DNA from: Datisca glomerata
Lineage: Eukaryota > Streptophyta > Magnoliopsida > Cucurbitales > Datiscaceae
Length of the DNA stretch: 64,000 nt
NCBI GenBank assembly: GCA_003255025.1
Contig: QANY01006295.1
Coordinates: 200,219 to 264,218 of the forward strand
Direction of reading: 5' to 3'
Shown here: positions 1-11,611 of the stretch, piece by piece
Position numbering within the stretch: the first letter of the stretch is position 1
Layout: the number at the start of each line of letters is the position of its first letter
Made by a program: the position numbers and the translations under genes
The notes under the pieces: model-generated
Database searches by the model: none
What the model saw: the letters and a program-made list of their open reading frames with translations, nothing else
What the model was told of the DNA's origin: nothing

Positions 1-24
1 ATATATATATATATATATATATAT
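1..24. repeat. (AT)n microsatellite at window edge
   Basis: The window opens in a pure AT dinucleotide run that ends just before the pararetroviral sequence. Its true length is unknown because the window starts inside it. Confidence 0.9.
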
Positions 25-870
25 CTATAATGTTTAAATCTGGTTGGATACCAACTTACGGCTAACCAACGCGCACCCATCAAGCGAGGGGGCTAAACAC
101 TGTAGGTCCAGTCAGCTCAGATAACAAAATAACTCACATTGAGCATGTCTGTCAACGTTTTACAAAGGTCAACGGTCCTAACCCAATCTCTGCTCAACGG
201 ACCTTACCCAGACGCAACTTGGGTGACCTTACTCAGTGTTCATTGATTGTTTCCTGACCATACTGTAGTCTACAGTGAGTGTTTCCTCAGCCTTAACAGT
301 TACACATTGAGTGCCTTCGAGTTAGCAACAAGATCATGACTAGTAGAGCTTATAGTCATGGTTATATACAGTTTACATTAGTACATACATGGTCTTATGA
401 ACAGCTACTATGGAAAGTAAGAGAGAAACTTACGGTTAGGGAGCACTGGTGCTCCTGAGCACAATAATGTTATGTACGTGCAGGTGTGAGCAGGAAATTA
501 ATGGAGATGAGAGATGAGAGAGAAAGTTTAGAGAGAGTGTGTGTAAGGGCAAACATAAGTGCACAACACATGGGCATTCTATTAACACGAAAGGGAAATT
601 CCTTTTGCTTCTCAACAAGGGTGAGAGGCCCTTTTTTAATACATGAAAGTAACTTAACTCAAATACAAAAGTAACTAGAGTAAACTAAACTAACTACACA
701 CAATTATTACAAGATTACAAGTCTCTATGATAAGGTAGTGTGGCGTTGCTTTATGAGCATCGTCCACTTGTGCGGTTTGGAGAAGCTACTGTGACAAGCC
801 TTTGGTTGCTTCTGCTTGATGTCTAACAACTGGTCTAGTGTTTCTTTGCGTGACAGTTGGTCTGGTCATA

Positions 871-1371
871 TTAGCTTAGCTTTCCTTTTCCTTTATTATC
901 TTTATCTAGCTGATCTGAGATGATGGACGCTAACGAGTCCCAAAAGTCAGCAATAGTTGGCTCTGGTGGGTCCACTTCTGGTGACAAATCTGGTAAGTCA
1001 TCATTGGGATCTTGACTTTCGCCAGCAAGGATACTGAAGGCATTATGCTGAGTGAGGTCAAGGGTGAGATCAGTAGTAGGCATAACATTAGGAGATACTG
1101 GTGCTTGCCTTTGTGGACTCGGGTTGGTACTTGATGTGGCCATGGAGGATGTGTCAGATCCAAACACATGTAGGAACTGGTGTTTGAAAAAATTCATGGT
1201 TTTTACAGCTAATTCTTTTTCACTGATCTGGGGAAACTGTTGTTTAATAAGATTCTTAGCATTTAAAAATGAATTGCTCGTTGATACTGGTACAGGTTTA
1301 GGGACTACTTCATAGCAGGCTTGTCCATGGGTCTTAATCATTTTAATTAATTCAGTTAAGTGAGGGTTCAT
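871..1371 (-). pseudogene. C-terminal part of pararetroviral second ORF (inverted copy)
   Basis: An open frame of 166 codons, homologous to the C-terminal part of the second ORF at 6815-8175. It is acidic and Pro/Ser-rich in the middle and ends with a Lys/Gly-rich tail (DNKGKGKLS). The matching plus-strand copy has a stop early in this region and this one does not, so this piece is less damaged. The full ORF is not intact: the upstream part is duplicated and frameshifted at 1380-2079. I know no function for this protein; a position downstream of the RT-RNase H polyprotein is what has been described for the second ORF of florendovirus-like elements. Expression is unlikely. Confidence 0.7.
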
Positions 1372-1379
1372 TCCTTTAT

Positions 1380-2079
1380 CCCACCATTTAGTAAAGAATA
1401 TACGTTTTAATACGGGTATTCCATTCTGGTAACCACATTTAAGATCTCATTTTCAAATCCATGGGATATTGAATCGGATAATAAAATGTACCAATGCTTT
1501 GGATACAGTACTATTTTTATTGATTAGGGCATATTGTGAATGCCATTCTTTAAACCCAGTTTGTAGAATGTTAGATAGAGTATCAAACGTAAGAAAAAAT
1601 TTATCCCACCAAAGGAGGAACCAATTTGGTAATCCTGCGTCTAATACTTCAGGGCATATACGGATAGACCATGTATGGTTACGTAGTGGATTTTGATAAT
1701 AGAATGTATTTGTAAAGGATTCTATATATCCCACCATTTAGTAAAGAATATACGTTTTAATACGGGTATTCCATTCTGGTAACCACATTTAAGATCTCAT
1801 TTTCAAATCCATGGGATATTGAATCGGATAATAAAATGTACCAATGCTTTGGATACAGTACTATTTTTATTGATTAGGGCATATTGTGAATGCCATTCTT
1901 TAAACCCAGTTTGTAGAATGTTAGATAGAGTATCAAACGTAAGAAAAAATTTATCCCACCAAAGGAGGAACCAATTTGGTAATCCTGCGTCTAATACTTC
2001 AGGGCATATACGGATAGACCATGTATGGTTACGTAGTGGATTTTGATAATAGAATGTATTTGTAAAGGATTTTATATAA
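1380..2079 (-). repeat. 350-bp tandem duplication inside the second ORF
   Basis: The block starting CCCACCATTTAG at 1380 recurs at 1730 with no difference that I can see over about 340 bases. The period is 350, not a multiple of three, so the duplication breaks the reading frame. Near-identity points to a recent event or to an assembly duplication. Confidence 0.9.
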
Positions 2080-2149
2080 TCCCAATAACTGTATTTTATG
2101 GTTTTCTGATATAGTTCCATAGTTCTGGTAGTATGGGGATGTAAACCCC

Positions 2150-5100
2150 CAGGCTGTCCCTACCAGACCTGTCATCAGACATTCCCTCGAAGATGTCATC
2201 AAAACTCAAGGTGGCAATGTCTATCTTCATTTTCAGACCAGAAGTCCTTCTAGTCTAAGCAGCCGTATTGTTCCTCCCTATCAAGTCAAAATACCTGAAT
2301 CTTCTCAAGCATCCATCGCTGACCCTCATGGATCAGAGGAATCTGATCATTCTTTTCTCCCGGAGGATCAAATTAGAGGCATTCACATTAGTAAAAATCA
2401 GATTCATCATGGTGTTTATGAATCCACCATAAACAGAAGGCCAATGAGCCCAACCGCAAGTGACATGCAATTCAATATTTAGATGAATTTTACACCCAAT
2501 AGTGTGTTAAGACAAAGTCTTCACTAGGATTTTATGCAACCAAAATAATAAGGATTTTAGAGTTTGGTACTTTGCCAAACATAATCCTCAATAGCTCTTA
2601 GATCTGAAGCACATGTACTACTTTCAGTTAGAACAGGATCAACGCCTTCAGTCTTTCCCTGAATGGTATTACCAACTTACCGAAAGTGTCAAAATAAAAG
2701 ATGACCAACAATTACAAGTTCTGACCAATATACAGAAAATGTTGACCACCACAACTGGTAGAACCTACCAAGCTATACATCCACCACCCTTCTCCTTAGA
2801 GCTTTCTCCAGGACAAGGTAACAAAAAACCACTGGGTATTAACCCTTATACTGAGGTTCCAGACAAGACCAACCATCAGGACATTATTAAGGTAAAAGAC
2901 ATTCTACCCTTATCCAAACAGAACAATTACACCAACCTCTTCCTTCAAACTGTAGGATTACATTTAACTAGGATTCAGGATCAGGTTTCTCAAATCCAAG
3001 AGATACAAGCCAAAACTCATCCACTAGAAAAACCCAAACTAACTATTGAACCAGTAACTCTTAAACCTCTTTTAGATGTTCATAATTTTAAATTAAAATC
3101 CAGTAAGAAGGAGGATGATTTTATGGAAACCATTATGAATAAGATAAAAAAAATCTAAAGATCTATACACCTGACAAGAACTCCACACCTGAATCATCTT
3201 CAGGACAGTTGAACATGATGAATCAGGATGATTCACCTAATCCTGAAGAACCCAAAGAGTATTCCCTATCTCAAATCTTAGACATTCAGAAGAATTTTGA
3301 TGATTCTATCAATAAACTCTCTTCTGGCTATTCTAAAAGGCCTACTACTCGTATGAATTTAACTGGACCAAGTAGGTATTATTATCCCAGACCTACTCCC
3401 CATGATATCTTGTATGAAGAAGACTTTCTTCATTCTCAGAAATCTTACCATGGAAAAACCATCTATGAATGGAAAATAAATGGCAAAACAGAGTATCAGG
3501 TCTTCGAGATCATTCATCAAATGATCATGTACTCTTCTATGTGCAAACATAATGAGAATGTAGATCACCAGATCTGTAGGTTCTTGGTCAATGGCTTCAC
3601 AGGAACGTTGAAAGGCTGGTGGGACAATTGTCTCACTGAAAGTCAACGTCAAAAAATCTTAAACTCTTTCAAAATTAATATTGACCCAATTACTGGTACC
3701 CATACCAAAACTGAAGATGCCTGTTATACCCTGGCCCAATCCATTATTCATCATTTCTTTGGCCCAGGAATTGTCAATACTAATAGACACAGAGAACTTC
3801 TCCAAAATATGAGATGCCATTCTCTGCTAACTTCAGGTGGTATAAAGATGTCTTTCTAACGAAAGTCATGCAGGGAAGTGATGCAAACAGTGAACATTAG
3901 AAGGAAAAGTTCCTTGATGGCCTCCCAAGTCTTTTTGCTGAAAGAGTAAGAAGAAAACTCTGTGATAAGCATGATCAAATGGACATTTTTTATGATCAAT
4001 ATACTTATGGACATCTCATTGCCCTAGTCATAGAAGAAGGACTGTGATTATGCAATGATCTGAAACTACAACATATGATGAAAAGTCAGAATCTAGACAA
4101 CACAAAAAAATTAGGCAAATTTTATCATCAATTTACCTACGGTACTAAAATCTAGTATCCAACTACTTCTTCATCATCCAAACCACATAGGATTTCCTCT
4201 AAGCCTTCTAAACCACATAAGAAGTATTTTTCAAAAAAGAAATTGAGACATAAAGAGTCCAAACATAGATCTCAACCACACCAGAAATCTCATAACAGCA
4301 AAGTCAAAGCCATCTGCTACAAGTGTGGCTTAATTGGACATTTTACCAACAAATGCCGATCTAAATTCAAAAGGAAACTTCATGAGTTAGCTCTCGATGA
4401 AGAAACGCAACAAAAGATTCTGAACCGTCTCTCTGAAGACAGTTCTACTACCAGTTCAGATGATGACGTTCCATATATTTCTGCATCTGAGTCTGACTGA
4501 TCAGCCACATCTGAACAACCTAATCAACCTTGATACAGCTCAAAAACCTGTAATTCCATAACAGAAACTAACTATTGGAAGGAAATAGTCGAGATAAACG
4601 GTTTAGATCTGAATGACCCAGGTCTAAATGTCTTAACTGACACTCAACGATCTCTTCTTGCCACAACCGAACAAATTACTGATCCAGAGATGAAACTCAA
4701 GTTCTTGAAAACCTGCTACAAGGAATTTTCCACTCCCGAGATAAAACCTGTAAAAAATAACAGTATGAAGGAACTATAAAATCGTATTCAACAGGCTTAT
4801 ATACCACATAAACTTGTAACCATTTCTGATCTGAAAATGGAAATTAATATTAGTAAATCTGAAATCCAGCAGTTAAAAACTGAAAATCAAATCCTTTCTC
4901 AACATCTGAATCTCCTAAAACAATCTACAGCCAAAGGGAAAGCCCTTGTAGTCTTCCCAGACCTTCCTTCACCAGATTAGCCAGGTCAAAGTCAAGGTCA
5001 ACCTTTAACCTTACCAGATCATCCATCTTCTAGTCAAAGTCAAAGTCAGACTTTGAGTTCCCCGGATCCACCTTGTCGGATCTCACCAGATCAGACAAAA

Positions 5101-6799
5101 GAAAGTAATCCGTATTTATTCCTGCTAAACCAGGTCATCTTCCAGAAATGGTACACAAAGATTACCTTAGTAATCAAACCTTATTTTATCATTACTAACG
5201 CCATTGTCTGAGTAGATAGTGGTGCATATATGAACTGCCTTCATGAAGGATTAATCCCTCTGAAATATTTTCATAAAACCACTCAATCTCTCACAAGCGC
5301 CAGTGGGAATTCTATGAGAATTCAGTACAAGATACCAGAAGCTCTTATCTGCAAACATGAGTTTGCATACCTGCTTTATTTATGCTCATAAAGAATATGA
5401 CACAAAGCATTATCTTAGGCAATCCTTTTCTCAATTCGATTATGCATATTACCAGAATTGATACCTCTGGTATCCATACAGTTATTTATACTATTAACAT
5501 TACTTTTGAATTTACCACTAAAACATACACTAAGGAAGTAGATATCATCAGACATTTGATTGATAATAAGACAAATCAGATAAATCTGATACAAAATAAA
5601 TTAATTAGACCCAGTAAATCTCCTTGGAGTTGTACTGGTTTCTATGTAAACAAAAATGCTGTGATAGAAAGAGGAACACCTAGATTAGTGATCAATTATA
5701 AACCATTAAATGATGCATTACAATGGATTAGATATCCAATCCCAAATAAAAAAGATCTACTAGATAGACTTTATGCTTCTATGATCTTTTCAAAATTTGA
5801 TCTGAAATCAGGATTTTGACAAATCCAAATAGCTGAAGTTAACAGGTATAAAACTGCCTTTACAGTACCTTTTGGCCATTTTGAATGGAATATTTTACCA
5901 TTTGGTGTCAAAAATGGTCCATCTGAATTTCAACATATCATGAATGATATTTTCAATGCTTATACTTCATTTATTATCTGTTATATTGATGATGTCTTAA
6001 TTTTCTCATCATCCATAGATCATCATTTTAAACATCTTAATATTTTTAAGAATGTTATTATCCGAAATGGTTTAGTATTATCTGCCACTAAAATGAAATT
6101 ATTCCAAACAACAATTAGATTCTTAGGCCATAACATTTTCAATGGCACTATTATTCCTATTAACCATAGTATAGATTTTACATCTAAATTTCCAGATGAA
6201 ATTGAAGATAAAACATAATTACAAAGATTCTTAGGAAGTCTGAATTATATTCGTGACTTTTATCCTCAACTAGCTCAGGATACTGCTCTGCTGGCTAAGC
6301 GACTTCAAAAGAAACCTATACATTGGACATCAGATCTGACATTAGCAGTTAAAAATATTAAAGCTAAACTCAAACAATTACACTGTTTAGCTTTACCGCA
6401 TCCTACATGTCATAAAATTGTAGAAACTGATGCCTCTAAACTAGGTTATGGAGGCATTCTAAAACAGGTAAATCCCCAAACTCAGAAAGAAGAATTATTA
6501 AGATTTATCTCTGGTACTTGGAAAGGACCGGCAAAGAATTATCCGACAATTAAACAATAATGTTTAGAAATTGTAAAATATGTATTAAAATTTCAAGATG
6601 ATCTGTTAAATCAATATTTTCTTATCTGTGTTGACTGCTCTACTGCAAAACAGATTTTAAAAAAAAGATGTTCAAAACTTTGCATCGAAATAAATATTTG
6701 CATCATGGCAAAGTATTTTATCTGTATTTGATTTTGATATTGAATATATTAAAGGTGAACATAATTTTTTTCCTGATTTTCTAACCCGTGAATATTTAT
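2150..6799 (+). pseudogene. Pararetroviral polyprotein: capsid, protease, RT, RNase H (broken)
   Basis: A broken polyprotein without its N-terminus. From 2150 an open stretch carries the segment that follows the movement-protein domain. After shifts and stops near 2480-2600, frames at 2613-3158 and 3209-3859 carry the coat-protein-like part. A C-x2-C-x4-H-x4-C zinc knuckle lies at 4315-4356, followed by an acidic Ser-rich stretch. The protease motif is VDSGA at about 5212-5226. RT runs about 5580-6220, with FDLKSGF at 5797-5817 and the catalytic YIDD at 5982-5993. RNase H starts near 6420 (ETDASKLGYGG). Stops and shifts at about 2480, 3160, 3859, 4143, 4780, 4978, 5818, 6216 and 6558 make it non-functional. 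No integrase is present. Confidence 0.8.
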
Positions 6800-6814
6800 A
6801 GGGAGCAAACTTCA

Positions 6815-8175
6815 ATGATGAGTAACCGAGGAAGAGGCCGCAGCTCTCGTGGGCGCGGATTTGGCAGAACAAATCTGCAATATCCGAATGATGAGATTTT
6901 CTGGCCATCCGAATTCCCCAGTGTACAAGAGGCTACTCGAAAGAGTACTGAAGAAGTCCTCTTGACACTAGAACAGTATGTTCCTAACCGTATATTTTAG
7001 GAAACAATCCTCATAATTGAACCGAACGGTGAAAAATGGATGGAAGATCCACGGGAGATAAAAATCTGTTATCTCTCTACACAACAGTATCCAACCAGAT
7101 TTGAACACTATAGATACATTTATGAAGCTATAGTAGTTCAATCTGGGAGCATGGAAATCAAACATACATTCCATGACTCTAACCGAAATACCAGCACAAT
7201 TACTTTGAGTAAGGCTGTAATCCGAAATTTTATCTCCATCAATCAATGGGGTTTACATCCCTATACTACCAGAACTATGGAGATACATCAAAAAACCATA
7301 AAATACAGTTATTGGGATTACATAGAATCCTTTACAAATACATTCTATTATCAAAATCTGATACGTAACCATACATGGTTTATCCATATATGCCCTGAAG
7401 TATTATACGCAGGATTACCAAATTGGTTCCTCCTTTGGTGGGATAAATTTGGTCATACGTTTGATACTCTACCTGAAATTCTACAAACTGAGTTTAAAGA
7501 ATGACATTTACAATATGCCATAATCAATAAAATAGTACCGTATCCAAAGCATTGGTACATTTTATTATCCGATTCAATATCCCATGGATTTGGAAATGAG
7601 ATCTTAAATGTGATTACCAGAATGGAATACCCGTATTCAAACGTAAATTCTTTACTAAATGGTGGGATAAAGGAATGAACCCCCACTTAACTGAATTAAT
7701 TAAAATGATTAAGACCCATGGCCAAGCTTGATATGAAGCAGTCCCTAAACCTGTACCAGTATCAACGAGCAATCCATTTTTAAATGCTCAGAATCTCATT
7801 AAACAACAGTTTCCCAAGATCAGTGAAAAAGAATTAGCTGTAAAAACCATGGATTTTGTCAAACACCAGTTCCTACATGTGTTTGGATCTGACACATCCT
7901 CCATGGCCACATCAAGTACCAACCTGAGTCCACTAAGGCAATCACCAGCATCTCATCGTACTGTTCCTACTACTGATCTCAACCTTGACCTCACTCAGCA
8001 CAATGCCTTCAGCATCCTTGCTGGCGAAAGTCAAGATCCCAATGATGACTTACCAGATCTATCACCAGAAGTGGACCCACCAGAGCCAACTATTGCTGAC
8101 TTTTGGGACTCGTTAACGTCCATCATCTCAGATCAACTAGATAAAGACAATAAAGGAAAAGGAAAGCTAAGCTAA
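6815..8175 (+). pseudogene. Pararetroviral second ORF (function unknown, broken)
   Basis: Begins soon after the polyprotein, near an ATG at 6818, with an Arg/Gly-rich N-terminus (SRGRGRSSRGRGFGR) suggestive of nucleic-acid binding. A middle part rich in aromatic residues (several Trp-Trp and Tyr-Tyr pairs) and an acidic Pro/Ser-rich C-terminal part with a basic end follow. In-frame stops at about 6998, 7502 and 7729 break it. The same protein, with different lesions, is on the minus strand at 871-2140. I recognise the layout but no enzymatic domain. A role in virion assembly, transmission or silencing suppression would be guesswork. Confidence 0.7.
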
Positions 8176-8179
8176 TATG

Positions 8180-9005
8180 ACCAGACCAGCTGTCACGAAA
8201 AAGAAACACCAGACTAGTTGTCAGACATTAAGCAGAAGCAACCAAAGCTTGTCACAGTAGCTTCTCCAAACTACACAAGTGGACGATGCTCATAAAGCCA
8301 TGCCACACTACCTTATCATAGAAACTTGTTATCTTGTAATAATTGTGGGCAGTTACTTTAGTTTACTCTAGTTACTTTTGTATTTGAGTTAAGTTACTTT
8401 CATGTATTATAAAAGGGCCTCTCACCCTTGTTGAGAAGCAGAAGGAATTTCCCTTTCATGTTAATAGAATGCTCATGTGCTGAGCACTTATGTTTGCCCT
8501 TACACTCTCTCTCTAAATTTTCTCTTTCTAAATTTTCTCTCTCATCTCTCATCTCCATTAATTTCCTGCTCACACTTGCACGTACATAACATTGTTGTGC
8601 TCAGGAGCTCCAGTGCTCCCTAACCGTAAGTTTCTCTCTTACTTTCTATAGTAGCTATTCATGAGACCATGTATGTACTAATGTAAACTATATATAACCA
8701 TGACTATAAGCTCTACTAGTCATGATCATGTTACTAACTCAAAGGTACTTAATGTGTAACTATTAAGACTGAGGAAGCACTCACTATAGACTACAGTAAG
8801 GTCAGGAAACAATCAATGAACACTGAGTGGATCGTCACCCAAGTCGCGTCTGGGTAAGTTCTGTTGAGCAGAGATTGCGTTAGGACCGTTGACCCCTGAA
8901 CATTGACAGACGTGCTCAGTGTGAGTTCTTGTGTTTTCTGAGCTGACTGAACCTGCAGTGTTTATCCCCCTCGCTTGATATGTGCGCGTTGGTTAGCCGT
9001 AAGTT
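8180..9005 (+). promoter_or_regulatory. Pararetroviral intergenic region (promoter and leader)
   Basis: Non-coding stretch between the second ORF and the restarted first ORF, about 825 bp, also present inverted at about 40-870. It contains a TATA-box-like TATTATAAAA at 8405-8414 followed by a pyrimidine-rich leader with repeated CTCTCT. A plant-like splice donor, CCGTAAGTTT, sits at about 8622. The 3' edge carries TTGGTAT, which matches the start of the initiator tRNA-Met primer-binding consensus (TGGTATCAGAGC) but then diverges, so the primer site is degenerate. In the inverted copy the TATA box is altered. Confidence 0.6.
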
Positions 9006-9258
9006 GGTATACCTAAGGTGGAACCTGAGACAAGATATAAAATTGGAACATTTGATTTCACTAGCCGTAAAATCATTAAAAAATTTGAATATGTCATCCC
9101 ATTACAGCATAATGATGATGTTCTATATCTGTTGCATCTGCATGATTTATATCCATTCATGCAAAAATACAAATATGTGCATATAGGCTTAGTGCAAATA
9201 GCATTAAAATCTCTAACTCTGCTAGGACAGAACACCAGCATACAGTGCACCCTCTATT
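9006..9258 (+). pseudogene. N-terminal fragment of pararetroviral ORF1 (movement-protein region)
   Basis: An open frame from 9003 to about 9258 reads as the start of a 30K-type movement-protein region (YKIGTFDF, HIGLVQIALKSLT). It lacks an ATG in frame; only a GTG is at 9018. Similarity is lost at about 9255, where AT-rich sequence begins. The rest of the first ORF is found only upstream, from 2150, which is the basis for calling the copy permuted. The movement-protein call is from general recollection of the family. Confidence 0.55.
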
Positions 9259-9260
9259 TA

Positions 9261-9789
9261 TTTTTTTTACTTTTGATAATTTCTATATAATATAACTATA
9301 ATATTATAAATTAATTAATATTAAGTTATTTATATGTAAATAAATTTACACTATTAAATGTAATGTATATATATATTTAAAAATATATCATTGTTGTAAG
9401 TATACAACTTATTTTTTACTAAGTAGTCTATTAATTATCATTTAATTTTTTTTGCAATAATTGCAATCCAAGTAGCAAAAAAAATTATTGACGGGAATTA
9501 GTTAAACCGGGCGTCACGTAAACATGGTGAATAAAATTTCAAAATATAATATTTATTTGGGATATAAATATACTCATTTTTTTTATTTTGGACTACTTAG
9601 TTCACTAATTACCATTATTTTCTTTCTTTATTCATTGCTAATCAAATAGTAAAAGAATGATCATGGATGGTAACTAGTTCAAATTACTGTCACTAAAATA
9701 AGAACTAGATAAAAAATTTCAAAGCTTAAATATTTGCATAATCTTTATATAGATGTTTAACTATCTATTTTATACATTTTTATGTATGA
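9261..9789. other. AT-rich non-coding stretch
   Basis: Nothing recognisable: long A/T runs, short open frames only, no motif of a known element. Confidence 0.7.
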
Positions 9790-10479
9790 AAATTATCATA
9801 GGAGAATTTACAACAAACGTACACTTTCAACCCATTAAAGGGTTGGTTCAATTGTATTAATTTGCACCCCTCAAAGGCTTTATCCTCATACTCATTGATT
9901 GAGTTGATGACAAATATATCTCATTATAAAAAAAATAAAACTCAAGATTAAGAGTAAAAGATTAAGCAAAAGAAACAAACACTCATATATGAAAAATGAA
10001 ACAAAGAGTATACACTACATGAGTATGGATGAGAGGGGATGAAGAATAATGAACAAGAGATATTGTTAGCTAATATGCAAGATTAAGAAAATGAATGAGA
10101 GAAGATGAATATATCAATAGGTATATAAACTCTCTCTCACTCTCTCTATATTGAAAACTCTCTCATATTTCTCACTCACTCTCTTTCTCTAAAAATATAT
10201 CATCACCTTCCCTCTCAAGAAAATGGCCTCTCTTTCTCTTCCCAAATAATGACCTCATCCAAGTGAAGGCCTCTCATCTATTTATAAGCAAATTTAGGGC
10301 TTCACTTTTTACTTTTGATCATTTTGCTCATTTTTATTTTTTTTGTCATTGGACATTTTTTCTCATTTTTAGTTTATGAGCTATTTTTCAAATCATATAG
10401 ATAGTCTTAGACTAGTATATGTGTAAATTTTTTTTACATATTTTTAACGTAGTGGGCCGGATAAAATACGATATCTACA
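9790..10479 (-). mobile_element. LTR fragment of the Ogre-type family, minus strand
   Basis: Read on the minus strand from 10479, the sequence starts TGTAGATATCGTATTTTATC. It then follows the 5' LTR at 38777 closely, including the A-rich block, the TATA box (plus-strand ATTTATAAG near 10280) and the following GAG-rich transcribed start. Alignment by eye is clear to about 10130; the end toward 9790 is uncertain. No internal domains of the same element lie next to it, so it is a solo or truncated LTR. It abuts a plus-strand Ty3 integrase remnant at 10480. Confidence 0.65.
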
Positions 10480-10499
10480 CCTATGATTTGGACTTCTAT

Positions 10500-11570
10500 A
10501 CTATTGTTCAGGTTGTTCCATCAAGAATTTTTCCTTTTTACTGATCATGAGTCTTTGAGCACCTCCACAATCAAGATTAAGTTATAACACAGCATGCTTC
10601 TTGGTCTGCCTACCTATAATAGTTCACATTGGGTATCAAACACAAGGTAGAGTTCACAAATCGGGTTGCGAATTTGCTAAGTTGGAGGAGCGGTTGTTAT
10701 CCAATATGAAAGTCAAGGTAGTTGGTTTTGACTGATTTCGTGATTTATTATGCACTGATCCCTATTTCAGGACTATTATGACTGATGTGCCAGAGGAAAA
10801 GTGGCCATACTTACTTTGTATGAGTGTTATCTCTCTCGAGGGCATCAATTGTGTGTTCTATATTGCAATTTGTGTTTACAGATTATTGAAGAACTCCATG
10901 GTGAACATCATATCGGTAGTGATCAATCTTGCAATTGGTTCAGGCACCCTATTTTTGGCCAACCATTCATAAGGAAGTAGAACGTTATATGGAACGATGT
11001 AATATTTGTCAGGTGTCTAAAGGAACGGTCATAAATTTGGGGTTGTACACAGCTTTTCCTATCCCTACGCAGCCATGGGGGTGTAAATATGGATTTTATG
11101 GCGGGGCTTCCATAGACTTAGAGTGCTCATGATTCTATTTATGGGGTGCTTGATCAATTTTCAAAAATGGTACGTTTCATTCCCTATAAGAAGACCACTT
11201 ATGCACTCAATGTCACTTTGTTGTATTTTTTTAGGCATGTAGTCTTCATGGATTTCCTACTTCTATTGTCTCTAATCATGATACTCATTTTCTTAGTCAC
11301 TTTTGACGGTCTTTGGAAGATGGTTATTACTAACCTAGATTTTTGTACGGTCTATTATTATCAAACAGATGAGTGAACATAGATGTATATCGATCTCTTG
11401 GGGATATACTTTCGTGTTTGATAGGAGATCATATCATGTCCTTGGATAAAAAATGGGAAAGCTGAGTTTTCTCATAATCACACGGAACACGAGTTTGGGG
11501 TTCAATCCTTTTTCGATCGTCTATTTTTTCCTCGTTAAAGACTTGATTTGATTCCTTTATTGAACCAAAC
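10500..11570 (+). pseudogene. Ty3/gypsy RNase H-integrase remnant
   Basis: Short open pieces in shifting frames read as the C-terminal half of a gypsy polyprotein. An RNase H-like FTDHESL occurs near 10540. The HHCC-like integrase zinc region with ERCNICQVSKG is near 10985-11025, a core piece LDQFSKMVRFIPYKK is at 11149-11193, and NHDTHFL and TVYYYQTDE follow near 11275-11374. There are many stops and at least six frame changes, and gag, protease and RT are absent. It is the oldest-looking coding debris in this part of the window. The exact lineage cannot be assigned. Confidence 0.65.
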
Positions 11571-11611
11571 TCAAGTTCATGGCAAAGGTTTTGTTCATAG
11601 TTGATAGGGGA

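Larger units (their letters stand above)
25..2149 (-). mobile_element. Endogenous pararetrovirus fragment, inverted arm
   Basis: The reverse complement of this stretch matches the 3' part of the plus-strand copy at about 7246-9010: second ORF, intergenic promoter region, and the bases around GTTGGTAT that precede the first ORF. Similarity stops at about 2149, where the left sequence switches abruptly to plus-strand polyprotein. By eye the two arms differ at several percent of positions and have different lesions. They are therefore better explained as two integrated copies, or an old rearranged concatemer, than as a recent hairpin duplication. The arm also carries its own 350-bp tandem duplication. 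Confidence 0.8.
2150..9260 (+). mobile_element. Endogenous pararetrovirus, circularly permuted copy
   Basis: Order on the plus strand: middle and C-terminal part of a polyprotein (zinc knuckle, aspartic protease, RT, RNase H), a second ORF, a non-coding region with a TATA box, then the N-terminal part of the first ORF again (9006-9258). No integrase follows RNase H; the polyprotein ends in an SRE-like tail (FLTREYL), typical of Caulimoviridae. Restart of ORF1 after the intergenic region is expected when a circular viral genome integrates as a permuted or concatemeric copy, and is not expected of an LTR retrotransposon. The two-ORF layout resembles florendoviruses; that genus-level placement is inference. 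Confidence 0.8.

Noticed and set aside
8180..9005. Treating the non-coding region and its inverted copy as LTRs of a retrotransposon
   Set aside because: The copies are inverted, there is no integrase, and ORF1 restarts after the right copy; a pararetroviral intergenic region explains it better.
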